Counted from the first letter of the stretch, positions 31,606 to 43,560 are shown. The stretch: 64,000 bases of DNA from Euborellia annulipes (GCA_023213315.1 JAKCPI010014088.1:1-64000); one strand, 5' to 3'. Program-made: numbers and translations. The notes: generated by a model not told the origin, from the letters alone.

Positions 31606-31917
31606 TCCCATTTACGTAAGAGTATTTAGTTTTTTTAAATGAGAAAATATTTTCTTGCAGAAGTACGATCATGTTGCTGGAATGTACAGTAGTTAATCAT
31701 CAATTCAATAATGAATTTTTCGATTAATTGCTCCAGACGGGTCACAGATACTTAGTTTCTAAATATAACTACTCTTACCCATATGAAATGGTGGTTCCCT
31801 GACTTCGAGCAATAAACGAATTGATGCATTACATAGTAAATTTATGCTAATGTAAATTTATAATTCTTAAAATTGAGAGGTTGGATCGATTATTTTTAAT
31901 ATGTATTAATCTGTAGC

Positions 31918-32212
31918 CTTTTTATTTTCTCTTACCTCTCTATATGTTAATATAAAGAGAGAGAAAGTATTGGATTCATGTCAAAAATTCGATGTCGAGA
32001 TTTTGATGGATATACACGTTTTTTGAGGTCAAATGAATTCAAAACAGTGGTTTTCGCGACATGGTCAGTCTGAGTGTGTGTGTCTCTGTTCAATTTTAAG
32101 CATGAAGAAATTGAGCGAGAAAATAAGTTTTTAAACAGGAAGTACTATTACTTTACTAATGTAGTTTTTCAGTTTTTTTTTTTTCGATTTTCTCAAAATT
32201 CGGGATATCAAA
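31918..32212 (+). mobile_element. RepA copy, 3'-truncated
   Basis: Left palindrome (ttctcttacctctctatatg to gagagagaaagta), gatgtcgagattttgatgg, gcgacatggtcagtctg and agtactattactttac blocks, then cut at gattttctcaaaattc. Confidence 0.85.
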
Positions 32213-32261
32213 AAAAAAAAAAGTTTAGTCTTTTTATTAAATTTTTGATTGTTTATACCAT

Positions 32262-32388
32262 TTGATATCCAAATGATTTAAATAAATATTCATTAGACTG
32301 CCTGAGATTCGAACCCTCGCTCCGTTGCTTTAAGACTTTCAATTTTGATTGAGTGTCAACATCTCTAGCCTCTCGGCAACGGGACGGG
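32262..32388 (-). mobile_element. SINE S1-related copy (variant head), minus
   Basis: Same variant as 20563: the minus strand has gccgagaggctagag and a gggttcgaatctcaggcag B-box block. Body hairpin atatccaaatgatttaaata present. Confidence 0.7.
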
Positions 32389-32828
32389 GAGGGGGGGAGG
32401 GGGATGGCTCTGTAGCCTTTATTTAGAAAATTAAAAAAAATATTATTGAGTTTATTTATTAAACAAGAGTGTCTTCATCCAGCTCAAAAAAAAAAGATTG
32501 ATTATTTTCCACCAATCCTATAATCTATATGGAGGCTTAAAAATCCACGAAATTAATCGAGCTCACAGATCGATTAAATAAATGAAAAGATATTTAAGCA
32601 CAATGAAATTTTTCAATCAGATTAAATAAAAACGCTTATTTTATTCAATATATTTATTTTTTAAATCTAAATAAAAACAAATATAATTCTTTGAGATGAT
32701 AATTATGAATGTTTAATTTAAAATATTAATAAAAAAAAAAATTACTCTAATTTCCCGGACCTCTCATCATCTCAACAGGATAGATGGTCTAATTATTCTT
32801 TTATTATGCCAACCAACTCATATCTTTC

Positions 32829-32893
32829 CTATGAAGCACAAGAGTAAAGTGTATTTCAAACAATTTCGGATGAATATACATTTTAAAGAGCAC
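32829..32893 (-). mobile_element. RepA internal fragment
   Basis: ctatgaagcacaagagtaaa and acattttaaagagcac blocks only. Confidence 0.65.
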
Positions 32894-33621
32894 TATCTCT
32901 TTAGTGGGTCTCGAGAACGTTATAACAGAGTGTTCTTGGTATTGAATGACTTATTTTAATTAAATATTAATTAATTAATACATTTAATGCAGTTATTTCC
33001 TGACAATACACTTAGAAATTTCTGAAACTCTGCTAATATTGATCTTCCAGCAGAGAGTAGAAACTGCCTCAAATGGATCGTCGTATGAAAGAGAGAGAGT
33101 GGTGGGGAGATAGTTCTATTATACTTGATAATTGCGCAATAGAAATAGACAACTTGTCATAGCCACCTTGACACAAGATAATCAATTTTGAGGAAATTTA
33201 ATTAGTTTAGAAGTTTTCTTTTTGACGTGACAACGTCTTACAATGCATGTATGTATAGCGGCCGGGTAGGGAGGAATGCACGAAAAAGTTAGCGGCTTGA
33301 ATAACTCCTCTGTCTTAAGAGATATAATTATGTGGAGTATACGGTTAGAAAGAATGATTATTCAGATAAAGATTTCACCATTTATTTTTTTCCTTTCATT
33401 TCATATTACCGCGCGGCGGTAATTTCTAATTTGAATGTTTAAACAACTATAGATTCCGAACGGCTAATCAGATCAGACTGAATTTGTGCAGAAAGAAAAA
33501 CTCTAATAGACTAAATAAAAAAAAAATTCCGATTATTTAACTCTGAAATCAATTTTTTTTCTCGAAAAACCTTATTTTGTAGGCAAAAAATTATCAAAAA
33601 ATAGAGCTCTTTTGGTCTTGG
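32894..33621. other. AT-rich spacer
   Basis: Contains a short palindrome ttaccgcgcggcggtaa near 33409-33425. No gene seen. Confidence 0.5.
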
Positions 33622-33745
33622 GCCATGGCTCAGTGGAAGAGATTCTGCCTCTTGTGCTAGGGATTAAGGGTTCGCATCGTACCACGAGACAAAAATTTAT
33701 TCTAATTCCAATTCAAATGAAATAAATAGAGATGGGGATTTGATG
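33622..33745 (+). mobile_element. SINE S4 copy, plus orientation
   Basis: Head gggccatggctcagtggaag, B box agggttcgcatcgtacc, then caaaaatttattctaatt and aaataaatagagatgggg. Truncated within the tail core. Confidence 0.7.
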
Positions 33746-33835
33746 ATTACATTAACTTTGCCTGTCCAACCTACGGCTGATGGGCAAAGTTACTAACAAG
33801 CGTTATTCTTAAACAATCAAAAGAATTCGAATGAT

Positions 33836-34110
33836 TTGATTTGTTGTCCTGGGGCTTCTCTGTACTGCGATCTTGAAGATCTGTTGTGCTCCCCGTATCA
33901 CTCTCCGTGTACAAGCCTCTGGAGAGGATCAATCTAGGAATGGTTCATGCCCATCCCTCAGGCCTTAGGTGCCTGGAACTGGAGGGGATTATATTTCCAT
34001 TTGCTCCAGTAGAGACGCTCGACTTGGTTGAATTTTTGCGGCAAGCCGGGTTCGAACTCGAGTACAATTTTACCTCGAATTACTAACCCCCAGCTTATCC
34101 GATAAGCAAT
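33836..34110 (-). mobile_element. SINE S3, near full length
   Basis: Reverse complement matches 24921-25515 without the hAT insertion: head ggcgacattgcttatcgg, B box cgagttcgaacccggcttgc, gatgggcatgaaccattcc block and acaacaaatcaaatca tail. The 66-codon frame at 33886-34086 is not a gene. Confidence 0.85.
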
Positions 34111-34229
34111 GTCGCCTTTTCAAAAGAATATATTTATTTATTAAAAAGTAAAAAATTTCAAAGGATTGGTAATCCTTTGAAAAAGATCGCAAAAATCCAG
34201 GATTGTTATTCCTTCGAAAAGGATTAATC

Positions 34230-34515
34230 CAGGTGGGGGCGAAGGGGGGCGCTCGCCCCCCCCTCCCGCCCCAGGCGCATCAAGCTTTTGGCGCCCCTCG
34301 CGCGTCCCCTTTTGCCCAAAATCTCCGGCTTTTTTTTTTAATTTCATAATAAATTCGTTTTATATCACAAATCCGGAGAAAAATTACAAAAAAAGCTCGA
34401 ACGAGATTCGAATACTAACAAAATTCACTTTGAAAACAAAAAAAAAAGATCGGACGAAAAACGGCGCCCCAGTTGAGCTACGCCCCTCCGCCTCCAAAGA
34501 CTAGTTACGCCGCTG
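34230..34515. mobile_element. hAT-type element remnant
   Basis: 3' end ctagttacgccgctg is the inverse of the 5' end at 22127, and the 5' side (ggcgaaggggggcgctcgcc) matches the following GC block there. The first bases of the 5' end are lost. No clear target duplication. The interior has an imperfect T/A-rich middle. Confidence 0.55.
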
Positions 34516-34689
34516 CCTTAAATCACTTTCGATTTGGATCGCGATACAGATCCAAAATCCTACCCAAAAAAAAAAAGAATTTTGATTCAGATCAGAAAAT
34601 CCTGGACCGGATCGCATCTTTGGATTCAAATCCAAAAGGATTGTGATCCTGGATTATGACTAATGAATGAAAAGAGAAATATTTTTTTA

Positions 34690-34835
34690 ATTTGTTTAGG
34701 GTCTTTTTCGGCATCTGAGGCCACTTAGATCCCTATTTATTTCAATTGAAATAAATTTCTCGCCTGAGACGGGATGCGAACCATTGACCATTACACCAGA
34801 ACCTACCTCTGAGCCATAGGTCAAGAGCGAATTAA
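34690..34835 (-). mobile_element. SINE S4, minus orientation
   Basis: Tail core gggtctttttcggcatctga and gccacttagatccc, shortened spacer, cgcctgagacgggatgcgaa, then head. Slightly scrambled near 34780-34830. Confidence 0.7.
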
Positions 34836-36007
34836 TTTATATAAAATATTTAAACCCTCATTTAACCTTGAAAATATTTCTTAATTTGATTTCAAAATAA
34901 AGGAGAAATATTATCTTAATATTCTAATTTATATTCAATATATGAAAAGGTTAACAAGTTAATCTGGATGGAAAGTGAGAGAGAGAAAGAGAATTAGACG
35001 ATCATATGTAAGGAACACTTTAATTACAAAATTAATATATTCTCTCTCCCTCTGGTTCTGTCATTCTTTTGACATGTGTAATTGACATTTCTAAAATACA
35101 ATTTCACGTTGCCAGATTATATAAAATAAAAAATCATTGAAAATATCGAATTATTTCCATGATTAAATGAACTTTTTTAAAACTCAAAGTGTTGAAATTA
35201 TGAATGCAATAATACATTTTATGATTTATCTCAATTGTATTTCTCATTCTCTTTCTCCCTTATTCGCACTTTATCTTTTTAAATTTTTAATTAAAACTAA
35301 ATTGACATGCAAAAAGAGTTTAAATATTATTAGACTAATTATTCAAAAACGCGTGGGGAATAAGGGAAGAGAGTTGCGGTTTTCAAATGGCGATGACATT
35401 TTATCTACTTCTTTCTTAGCGAGGAATTTAGGAAATGTCTTTTGGAAATGGCAAAGGGATAAATCGGACTTGTTATAATAAAATGTACTTAATTTCTACA
35501 ATAATTTTTTTTTTCTTTTGAGATCGATTAAATTGTTAAAGAAATAAAAGTTTAATAATTATGCAGTTGGAAATCAACAAAACCGGATAAATCGAGTTCA
35601 AAATGGTGGCTTTGGTCTTTCTAATTCTCAACCATACGAAAATTAACATGAACTTTTTTATTATAGCATGTGAAAATTATAATTAGAAAAAAAATCAGAC
35701 AACACAGATGAATCCACAAAACTCCGATTATATGATTTAATTAAATAAATTTCAATGAACAGCTAAAATTTTTTCATAAAATAATTATCAAAAACAAATT
35801 CACTTCACTCAAATATTTAAACAGGTTAGTATATTTTCCCAGTCAAGTGTTATTTAATAACCAAATATGTTATCAAAATAAAGCTTTTAATTTTATAATT
35901 TATTTCATTAAAATAAATTTTGAAAATTAAAAAAAAAAAAAGATAATTTAATTTTGTAATTTTCTGGAAAAGCTAGAGGGGCTTGTGAAAATCCAATTTA
36001 TGAAAAT
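34836..36007. other. AT-rich spacer
   Basis: A 103-codon open frame at 35167-35478 is Ile/Lys/Leu-rich without domain signals. I see no other support for a gene. Confidence 0.5.
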
Positions 36008-36518
36008 CACTAAAAAAATCTGGTGTGACTGGTCGCACAGTACAGAACTTTCTCTTACCCTCGGTAATTGAAAGTTTTTTCTGTCGACGTATATTTAGTT
36101 TCCCCCTAAACATGGGAAAATATTTATATTTTGTTATCTTGAAAAATAATTAATTTATGAATTTTAAATTCTACCTGGCTAAATGGTGCAAACGCCCAGG
36201 GCCATTACTACAAAACAATAATAATAATAAAGAATTTTAATCAAAATAGTTGGAATAAATTTTGAGAAAAACTGAAAAAGTAAATCAGTTAAGTACTTGT
36301 TCAAAAGTTTCGTGTCACGTGCCAGGGGAGTGCTTAACTTAAATATAAAATTTCAACCTCCGAGTTCTTTTTGTTCTTGAGATATTTTGTTAAAGAACAC
36401 TCAGACAGACAAACATGCGGAACCCACTTGGACTTTGGGAGCTTCAAAATCTCGACATCGAATTTTTGACATGAAACCAAAACTTTTAAATATATACATA
36501 TATAGAGTAAGAGAAAGT
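36008..36518 (-). mobile_element. RepA copy, near full length
   Basis: Minus orientation: right palindrome (aaaaaaatctggtgtgactg, eroded arm), catgggaaaatatttatatt, body, cagacagacaaacatgcgg, gacatcgaatttttgaca and a degraded left end (agagtaagagaaagtg). About 65 bp of unrelated sequence ending in (AAT)n sits at 36172-36236. The 12-bp AGTACTAGTACT palindrome is deleted in this copy. Confidence 0.8.
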
Positions 36519-37160
36519 GAAAATGCGGTTACAATAAAGTTTAAATTCTTGTCTTTTCAAATGCATTGAAACAAATTAAAGTTGAGCAAATAGATATTAT
36601 TATAGCTTTCTTTAAAAAAAATATTTTCATGCAAATTTCGATTAGAAGAGGAATACACAAATTTGTAAATTGGCGGAATGATTACAAAAAACGTCCAATC
36701 TAAAATAACGATAAAAAATGGAGTTCCCAATGAATTCGAATCGATTTGCACTAAAAAAATCACAAAATATAAAGGGTGAAATTAGCATTAGCTTTAAAGG
36801 CACTTAGGGTGGGTTTCTTTAGATATAATTATACATGTATTTCAAATAAGCAGGTACAGAGTGAGTTGTCAAAGGGAGGGGGGGGGGGAGAGAAAGAGAG
36901 AAACCATTTTCAAAACTAAGAAAATTGTTTTTCATATTATGCAAAAAAAATGCACTATATTTTGGATAGCTGTTCAAAATTATTCGAAGGACCGGTTTTT
37001 TCATCCATGGTTAAGTAGTTGGCACTTGGACTTTTAGTACAAAATCTTTAAGTAATATCACATCTCATCATTTTAATATTGAAAGAAGTAGAAATATTTG
37101 ATAAATAAGATATTATATAGGGGCCTACATGGCGTATGTAGGCCGGGAAGGAAATTTATA

Positions 37161-37534
37161 TAATTCCAATATTTATTAATTCATATACCCATGGGCGTAC
37201 CCAGGATCAAATCTAGGGGGGGGCAGCAGATCATGGTCGTCCAGATTGTGACATAGCTATTTTTTATATAGAGGGTAAAATCCTTGGAATTAAAGGCCTA
37301 AAAACACTCGAGTCCTAACAAAAAAAATCATTCCCCGTCGCCATCCACCAATTTTGTTTCGTTTCATCACTTTATAAACATTTAATTTTTTTTTTGCTTC
37401 TAGGGGGGGGGGCAGCTGCCCCCCTGCCTCCCCGCTGGGTACGCCCATGCATATACCCGTAAAAGTAAGGGTGTGCCGCGCGGGAATCACCACGATCCAC
37501 CAATATCCATAACAATTAGTAAATATTGGAATTA
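37161..37534. mobile_element. TIR element disrupted by a hAT-type MITE
   Basis: Left ataattccaatatttattaa (37161) and right ttagtaaatattggaattat (to 37534) are inverted repeats of 22 bp with one mismatch. They enclose about 105 bp of own sequence, including gtgtgccgcgcgggaatcac, once the 260-bp hAT insert and its duplication are removed. Confidence 0.55.
37190..37449. mobile_element. hAT-type MITE with perfect 8-bp target duplication
   Basis: Target duplication catatacc at 37182-37189 and 37450-37457. Inverted ends catgggcgtacccag and ctgggtacgcccatg, then G/C runs (ctaggggggggg). 260 bp, no frame. Confidence 0.85.
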
Positions 37535-37535
37535 T

Positions 37536-38550
37536 AGAAATATTCGTTTTATTCCTTATGATTTTATTTCTTTTAATTATAAAATTATAAGGTATATTAC
37601 TTTAAGCTTTAGTATTATGGAGGTACCTTGTACTTGAAAAAGTATTAGTCGTGTAATCAAGAGCCAGCTACTTGACCATGGAATAAGGAACTAGCCCTTA
37701 AAATATTGGTGCGTTCCACTGGGTACGCGCCATTTAGCCCCTGATCTCGAAGCGTATAGATTTTAAATACAAAAAATTATCAAGTAAAAAATAAAAAGAG
37801 GAATAAAAATTTTAACTATGTAGATAAATAAATTTTTAAAGGATAATAAAAAAATTCTTTTTATGAGCGATTATATTAAAAATTCCAACATAAATCGGAT
37901 AATGAATTTTTTTAATCAGCTCTGTTTAAATTATAAAAAGTCAAGATTGTTTTCAAAAATGAAATTGTTGTTTGTTTTAACTCATTTAATATATTTATAA
38001 TTAATAATTATTTAAAGTTGATTGACTTTTAAACTAGTTATTGATTTTCAAAATTAAATTCATACAAAGGTTTAGAAATTTCATAACCAGGTGTGTGATT
38101 TCAATTAAATCTTATTGAAAAGATGAGGGAAAAACAAAAAGTGACGTCATTGATTGGTTTTAGGGTCACTGGGGCGAGAGAAGGAATATCCTCCAGGATA
38201 GAGATTATATGCAGATTAGGGGGAGGTGATACCTGCGGATAATTGATTTCGTGCATAGCATTTAAATATTCATCCCCATTAAAAATTGTTCTATTCGAGA
38301 AAAGAGAATCGGATTTAACTTTCAAAGAGTGTTTTATCATTTAACCTTTTGCTTTTTACTTTTTGCTCTTCAAGTTTGAACAAAAATATGGAATAATTTA
38401 GATACGTGAGGGAAATGTGACTGATATTTTATAATTATGATAAAGATAAAAAAAAAATATTTTCAAAAATTTCAGGAATGAATGAAATGCAAAGTATCTG
38501 CAACTTCAACAAGTAGAATTCAAAAGTTGGAAATATGTGATGAACTATTA
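37536..38550. other. AT-rich spacer
   Basis: No gene or known repeat recognised. An (AT)n tract begins at 38571 inside the next RepA copy. Confidence 0.5.
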
Positions 38551-38565
38551 ATTACTTCCTCTTAC

Positions 38566-38597
<32 letters not shown>

Positions 38598-39034
38598 TAA
38601 TATATATAGAGAGAGAAAGTATTGGTTTCATGTCAAAAGTTCGATGTCGAGTTTTGATGGAAATAAATGTTTTGAACACCTTGAGTCTAAAAATGGGGAT
38701 CCCGCAAAATGGTCTGTCTGTCTATGAACAAAATATCTCAAGACTGAAAAGAACTACGAAGTTGAAATTTTATATTTAAGTTGGATACCCACGGAGACGT
38801 AACACGATGCATTTGAACAAAATCAGAAAAAAAATTACTAGTACTTTACTGATGCACTTTTTTTTTTCTCTCTCAAAATTCCCGCCCGATTTTGATTAAA
38901 ATTCATAAATATTTTTATATTATAGTAAAAAAATACATAGATTTTTCTGTTTATAAATTTTAGTGAAAGCACAGACTTTCAATGACCGAAGGAGAAAATT
39001 ATGTATTGTGCGACCAGTCAAACAAGATTTTTTT
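38551..39034 (+). mobile_element. RepA copy, eroded, near full length
   Basis: Left palindrome expanded by an (AT)n tract, gatgtcgagttttgatgg, aaaatggtctgtctgtct, ttactagtactttactgatg, and a degraded right palindrome ending gaccagtcaaacaagatttt. Confidence 0.8.
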
Positions 39035-39054
39035 TACGTAATTCACCTAATTGT

Positions 39055-39476
39055 TAGGGTCCAACCGAAAAAAGATTTTCAGCCTTTCGACCTCAAAGTT
39101 AGTTTCGGCCGAAACCGAAACTTTGTATTTCCTATACAAAATTTATAACATTTTACCATTTTTTTTGTTGTGTTTTTTTCCCCCTCTTGCGAAAATCATT
39201 TGACTTTTTTTTAGGTACGAATGTTTTTGTTGTATTTCCTATACAAAATTTATAACATTTTTCCATTTTTTTTGTTGTGTTTTTTCCCCCCCTGCGAAAA
39301 TCATTTGACTTTTTTTAGGTACGAATGTTTTTTGTTTGTTTTTTTTTGTGCGTGCGGGACTCATCCCATCTTTTCAAACTCAGCTTTCGGCCGGCTTAAA
39401 GTTTCGGCTGGTTTTTTGGCCCAAACCGAAACCAGGATTTTTGGGCGAAACTGGCCGAAACTTCGGTCGGTTCTTA
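39055..39476. mobile_element. hAT-type element with internal tandem duplication
   Basis: Flanks ctaattgt (39047-39054) and ctaattat (39477-39484) fit an 8-bp target duplication with one change. Ends tagggtccaaccgaa and ttcggtcggttctta are imperfect inverted repeats (11 of 15). It holds two copies of a ~107-bp unit (starting tgtatttcctatacaaaatt at about 39124 and 39231) and several ccgaaac/gtttcgg motifs. 422 bp. It inserted about 20 bp beyond a RepA copy. Confidence 0.7.
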
Positions 39477-39484
39477 CTAATTAT

Positions 39485-40536
39485 ATTTTAAGCTGAATAA
39501 AGGTCGTCAAATCTTAGAGAAAATAAAAGACTATAAATTCAATTTCAATTATTCTTAGCAAGAGTTAAATATAGAAAAATAATAAGTAAATTCAATAAAT
39601 AAATAAGACAGAGTTGGATTTGTTGCGGATCAATATGTATGAATTTGTAGCAGATTATAATCATTCGGGAATACAAAAAATATTACATTAAAATTTTAAA
39701 AAGTATTTCTATTTTATTTAAATAAATAGAATCTGCAGGTGAAAATAATAATTTTTTCTAGTAAAATAAACATATCTAAACCAAATTACAAAACTTCAAT
39801 TGCAGCATTAGTGATCAAAAGCAAAAAACGAAAAAATAGATTTTAATATAATTTATTTTCAAATTAAATATAGAACTGAATAAAAAATTTTAATAAAATA
39901 AAGTGAAAAAAGCTGGAGATTAAATGTTTAAATAGTTCGAGCTTTGTGTTTATTTAAACCGAAAAAAAATCTAGACATGCCGAATAAATTGAGAAAAAAA
40001 AATATAGTCCTCTATTATGATACAAAAAAAAAAATCTTTCAACCTAGGATTCATATTCATTGATTCATTTTTTATTTGTAAATTAAATAACGATATCAAA
40101 ACTTTGATGTGTATAGGAAAGTAAAAATAACTTTTTTTACTTTTTCTCCCACCATCTCTGAAATTCCCAACGGGTAATAAAAACAATGTAGAAAGATAAT
40201 TAGCATACTATTATTTTAACCATCGTTTTCTTCCTGTGTGTATATATACTTGGTTTGTATATCTTCCCTATCTCCGTATATATTATTTTAGAGACTTCAA
40301 ACACAGCATCTAGGCAACTAAAGAGGCATTCAGGTCCTTTGTATAAATTCTCTAACCTTCCTTTCTAACTATTGTATACCTTTCTACCTTTTGGTAGAGA
40401 AACAATTCTCTCAAAGGAATTAATAGACCTAAACTAGAAATTTAATATTCAAATAAAGAAATGTTTATATCAATAATAAAATTAAATCGAATTAAAAAAA
40501 AAAAAAAAATAAAAAAATAACAAATGAGATGCCATG
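39485..40536. other. AT-rich spacer
   Basis: No gene or recognised repeat. Confidence 0.5.
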
Positions 40537-40882
40537 AACAATCTGGAATATACATTTTAAAGAGCATCTAAAAAAAATTAATTTTTGAATTTTAATCAAA
40601 ATCGTTGAAGCGAATTTTGAGAAAGTCGAAAAAAACTGAAAAACTACATCAGTAAAGAACTAGTAATTTTTGGCCGATTTTGATCAAAAGCTCATTTTCA
40701 AGCCCTAGGTGGGTGTCTAAATTAAATATAAAATTTCAACCACCTAGCTCAATTCCTTCATGAATTAAATTGGACGCAGACACACACACAGAGACAAACA
40801 GACAAACCATGTCGAGAAAAAAACTTTTTTGGATACAGGGGAAATTAACATATGCATATAAGTAAGAGAAAGTAAAATGCGT
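40537..40882 (-). mobile_element. RepA copy lacking the right end
   Basis: Starts inside the body (acattttaaagagcatcta), has agtaaagaactagtaatttt as a mutated central palindrome, the cagacacacacacagag microsatellite, and the left end reduced to gtaagagaaagtaa. Confidence 0.8.
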
Positions 40883-41099
40883 TGGGGATTTCTAAAATCT
40901 TTAATAATTCCTTAGGGCTGGTTGCACCTCTTCTAATTAACTAGCTATCCCTCGGATAAGTTGTCAACTTTCGATTCTAGTTAATCTAATCATATGATAA
41001 GAGCCCAAGTCGTAGTTAGTAAGCAAAGACCCATAGTTCGGTCTATGGTCTAAGGGATTAAATTAGGCACACATGCCTTGGTTATTTATTTTTTAGGAA

Positions 41100-41960
41100 A
41101 TTTTTAAATTTTTGTTTTATTTTGTTAATTAGCTTTATTTATTTATTTTTTTTTTTTATTTGGTCTTTTTCGGCATCTTAGGCAATTTAGACCCCATACC
41201 TATTTATTGCAAAATGATTGGTAGCCAATTCAAACGAAAAAAAATTTTTTCGCTTGTGCTGGAAGTGAACCCAATCCTTAAGCACAATATTTTTTAAATT
41301 TTTAATATTTTTTAATTTAATTTTCTTTTTAATAATTAATGTGTTTATTAGTTGGTCTTGCAAAACTTCCTATCCTGATGTGGAAAATCCTTTTTTAACA
41401 TATGTACGGTTCTTGTTTACTATAGGTTGTCGGTGGCACGAACTCGCCCTTTTTTGAGAAACGGAGAACTGCGAAATTTTTTTCGATGGAAATTTTTTAT
41501 TATTGGCCTGGCTTATTTTTTTTTATTTTTTTTTTTATTTGGTCTTTTTCGGCATCTTAGGCAATTTAGCCCCCATACCTATTGTATTACAAATTGATTG
41601 GTAGCCAATTCAAACAAAAAAAAATTTTTTTCGCTTGTGACTGGAAGTGAACGCAAGTCCTTAAGCACAATTAATTTTTTTAAATTTGTAATATTTATTT
41701 TATTTTATTTTCATTTTTAATAAATTTTATAAATGATGTTTTATTAAGTTGGTAAGTTGACAAAACTTCCTTATACCTCAGATAGCTGTGAAAATACTCA
41801 TTTTTTTAACTATATGATTAAACGTGTTCTTGTTTACTATATAGATGATTTGCAATCGGTTAGTTAGTTGACTAGAAGCGAAACAATCGGCCCTTATTTA
41901 AATGAAGAAAACGTGAAGAACTAAGCGAAAATTATTTTTTTTACGCGGCGGCGTACAAGA
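41100..41960. repeat. Tandem duplication of ~395 bp containing an S4 SINE
   Basis: The block around 41128-41450 recurs at 41512-41860. Both have a minus-oriented S4 tail and spacer (gcatcttaggcaatttag; tcgcttgtg-ctggaagtga), then a shared AT-rich part, caaaacttcct and gttcttgtttactata. The copies are about 80% alike, so this was a segmental duplication that included an older SINE. Confidence 0.7.
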
Positions 41961-43050
41961 AAATAAGAGAAAATTATTTTTTTTTAAATTAATATAGGCC
42001 TATAGGTAATCTTTTTTTGACTCTCTTCTCGCGCCCGAAGGAGTAGAAATAGGTTTGTCAACCAACGATCCCCAGAGAGAGCGAAAGAGATTGCCAAAAG
42101 CAAAAAAGCATTTTTAAATTTGAATCCAAATAAATTCAGTGGAAAATTAAGTAAGATTTCATTGGTTCTTTTTGGCATATCACACACATCATTTGAGGAA
42201 TAAATTGTATAAGAGACCTGCTTGTGATGAGAGAATTCCCTTGAGAATTTTTCTCAGTCAAAGTTGATGTAGACCTTAAATCGTTCACTTGGTGGTCAAA
42301 TTGTATGGGCTGAAGGAATTTCCTTCCATGGGAGCTATTCTATAGAAAGAGACCTATTCTATCAAGACCCTCATCCACGACGAATCATCTCGCTTTTAGT
42401 TTTTTCGAAAGTTTAGAATAAAAATAAATTCTTCCAGAAGTCCAATTTCTTCTTAAAATTTAAAAAATCTAATTAGTGCCTCTGTCGATTGGAAGAGAGA
42501 TAGATGCTTGATTTTTCACTGGATATAATCTTTTCTAAAATCAATTCACACATCAAATCAATTTTACAGGGTGCTCCCTTAATACGAGGAGATAATTTTG
42601 GAGGGTTATATTGGTCATAATAAAGAAAAAATATAAATACTGTATGTATTCATATTCGGAAAGCACTTTAAAAAAATTTCTACCATTTTTTTTTTTTTTT
42701 TTTTTACTAAATAATTTATAACTCTGGAAGCTTTACAGGAAAAAATCAGATATAAATTATTTAGTGAAAAAATTGGCGAAAACTTAGGTTAAAATTCACC
42801 TCATGCCAGAAATTTATTCAACTATTAGTATTGCCTTCTCGTGAGATATTAATCGAGAAACTATCACAGTATCATTACGATGTAAGTCACTTTCTAATGT
42901 CAGACCCTGACATAAATGAGTGAGAAGAACCATACCTTGAATTGTCTCAGTACTTTACAGAAATACCTTGTACCCATGGAAAATTCCTATCACTTACATG
43001 TTAGATAAATAAATACCGATGAGGTGGAGAACAGCCTGGTGAATAATATG
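41961..43050. other. AT-rich spacer
   Basis: A T run at 42689-42705. No gene or known repeat. Confidence 0.5.
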
Positions 43051-43192
43051 ATTGAGAAGATTGTCAATAATTAAACTCGGAGATGATAATAATCAGGCCA
43101 ATTTATTTAGAGAAACTAGTCGAGAGAAGAGTTTCTCTAAATAAATTGGCCTGATTATCATCTCCGAGTTTAATTATTAACAACTTCTCAAT
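43051..43192. repeat. 65-bp-arm near-perfect palindrome
   Basis: Arms 43051-43117 and 43130-43192 with a 12-nt loop (agtcgagagaag). The inner 45 bp are perfect apart from a 3-nt aat insertion. It could extrude as a cruciform or give a hairpin RNA. Confidence 0.9.
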
Positions 43193-43299
43193 TAAATTAA
43201 ATACCGATCAAGTCAGGGGCTAATTGCAGAATAGTGGAAGGAGCAAGAGCTGGCAGGCACAAATAAAACCAAAACCCTCTGAATTTCCGAAAATTTATC

Positions 43300-43336
43300 G
43301 AGACGTTTCGGGTCAAATGTATTGTTCCATCTTCAG
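43300..43336 (-). ncRNA. Hammerhead-like motif (minus)
   Basis: CTGAAGA at 43336-43330, a 20-nt stem II region with weak pairing (GG and CC), GAAA at 43309-43306, then CGTC at the expected NUH cleavage position. Stem II has decayed, so self-cleavage is doubtful. Confidence 0.4.
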
Positions 43337-43513
43337 TTTTTTCATAATTCTTTATGGCTCCGGAGTTAGTTACAGAAACAGAATACAATGAGAATATTTC
43401 TCATTAAATCAGCGAGAGGGAACTAACTTTACTTTCATTTTAACATCCGATACAATTAGTGTATTGAATAAATGTATTGTGTTCCTATAACTAACTCCGG
43501 GAACGATAAAGGA

Positions 43514-43550
43514 CTGATGATCGGACAATAAATTTAACTCGAAAAGTCTC
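43514..43550 (+). ncRNA. Hammerhead-like motif (plus), partner of the previous
   Basis: CTGATGA at 43514-43520, a degraded stem II, GAAA at 43541-43544, and AGTC. Sequence is clearly homologous to the minus copy 200 bp away. Confidence 0.35.
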
Positions 43551-43560
43551 AATAAATTGT

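Larger units (their letters stand above)
43280..43560. mobile_element. Inverted pair of Penelope-like ends with hammerhead-like cores
   Basis: Two diverging segments share, in order, taactaactccgg, gataaagga or cataaagaa, a CTGANGA core, GAAA, GTCTC or AGTCTC, and ATAAATT. One is on the minus strand (43390 to 43285) and one on the plus strand (43468 to 43560). They meet head to head across about 75 bp. Confidence 0.6.

Noticed and set aside
33622..33700. Possible genuine tRNA gene (A- and B-box-like motifs)
   Set aside because: The acceptor stem does not pair and the sequence continues into the S4 SINE body; all tRNA-like heads here belong to SINEs.
35167..35478. 103-codon plus-strand open frame
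   Set aside because: AT-rich, hydrophobic and lysine-rich composition, no domain, no splice or conservation support.
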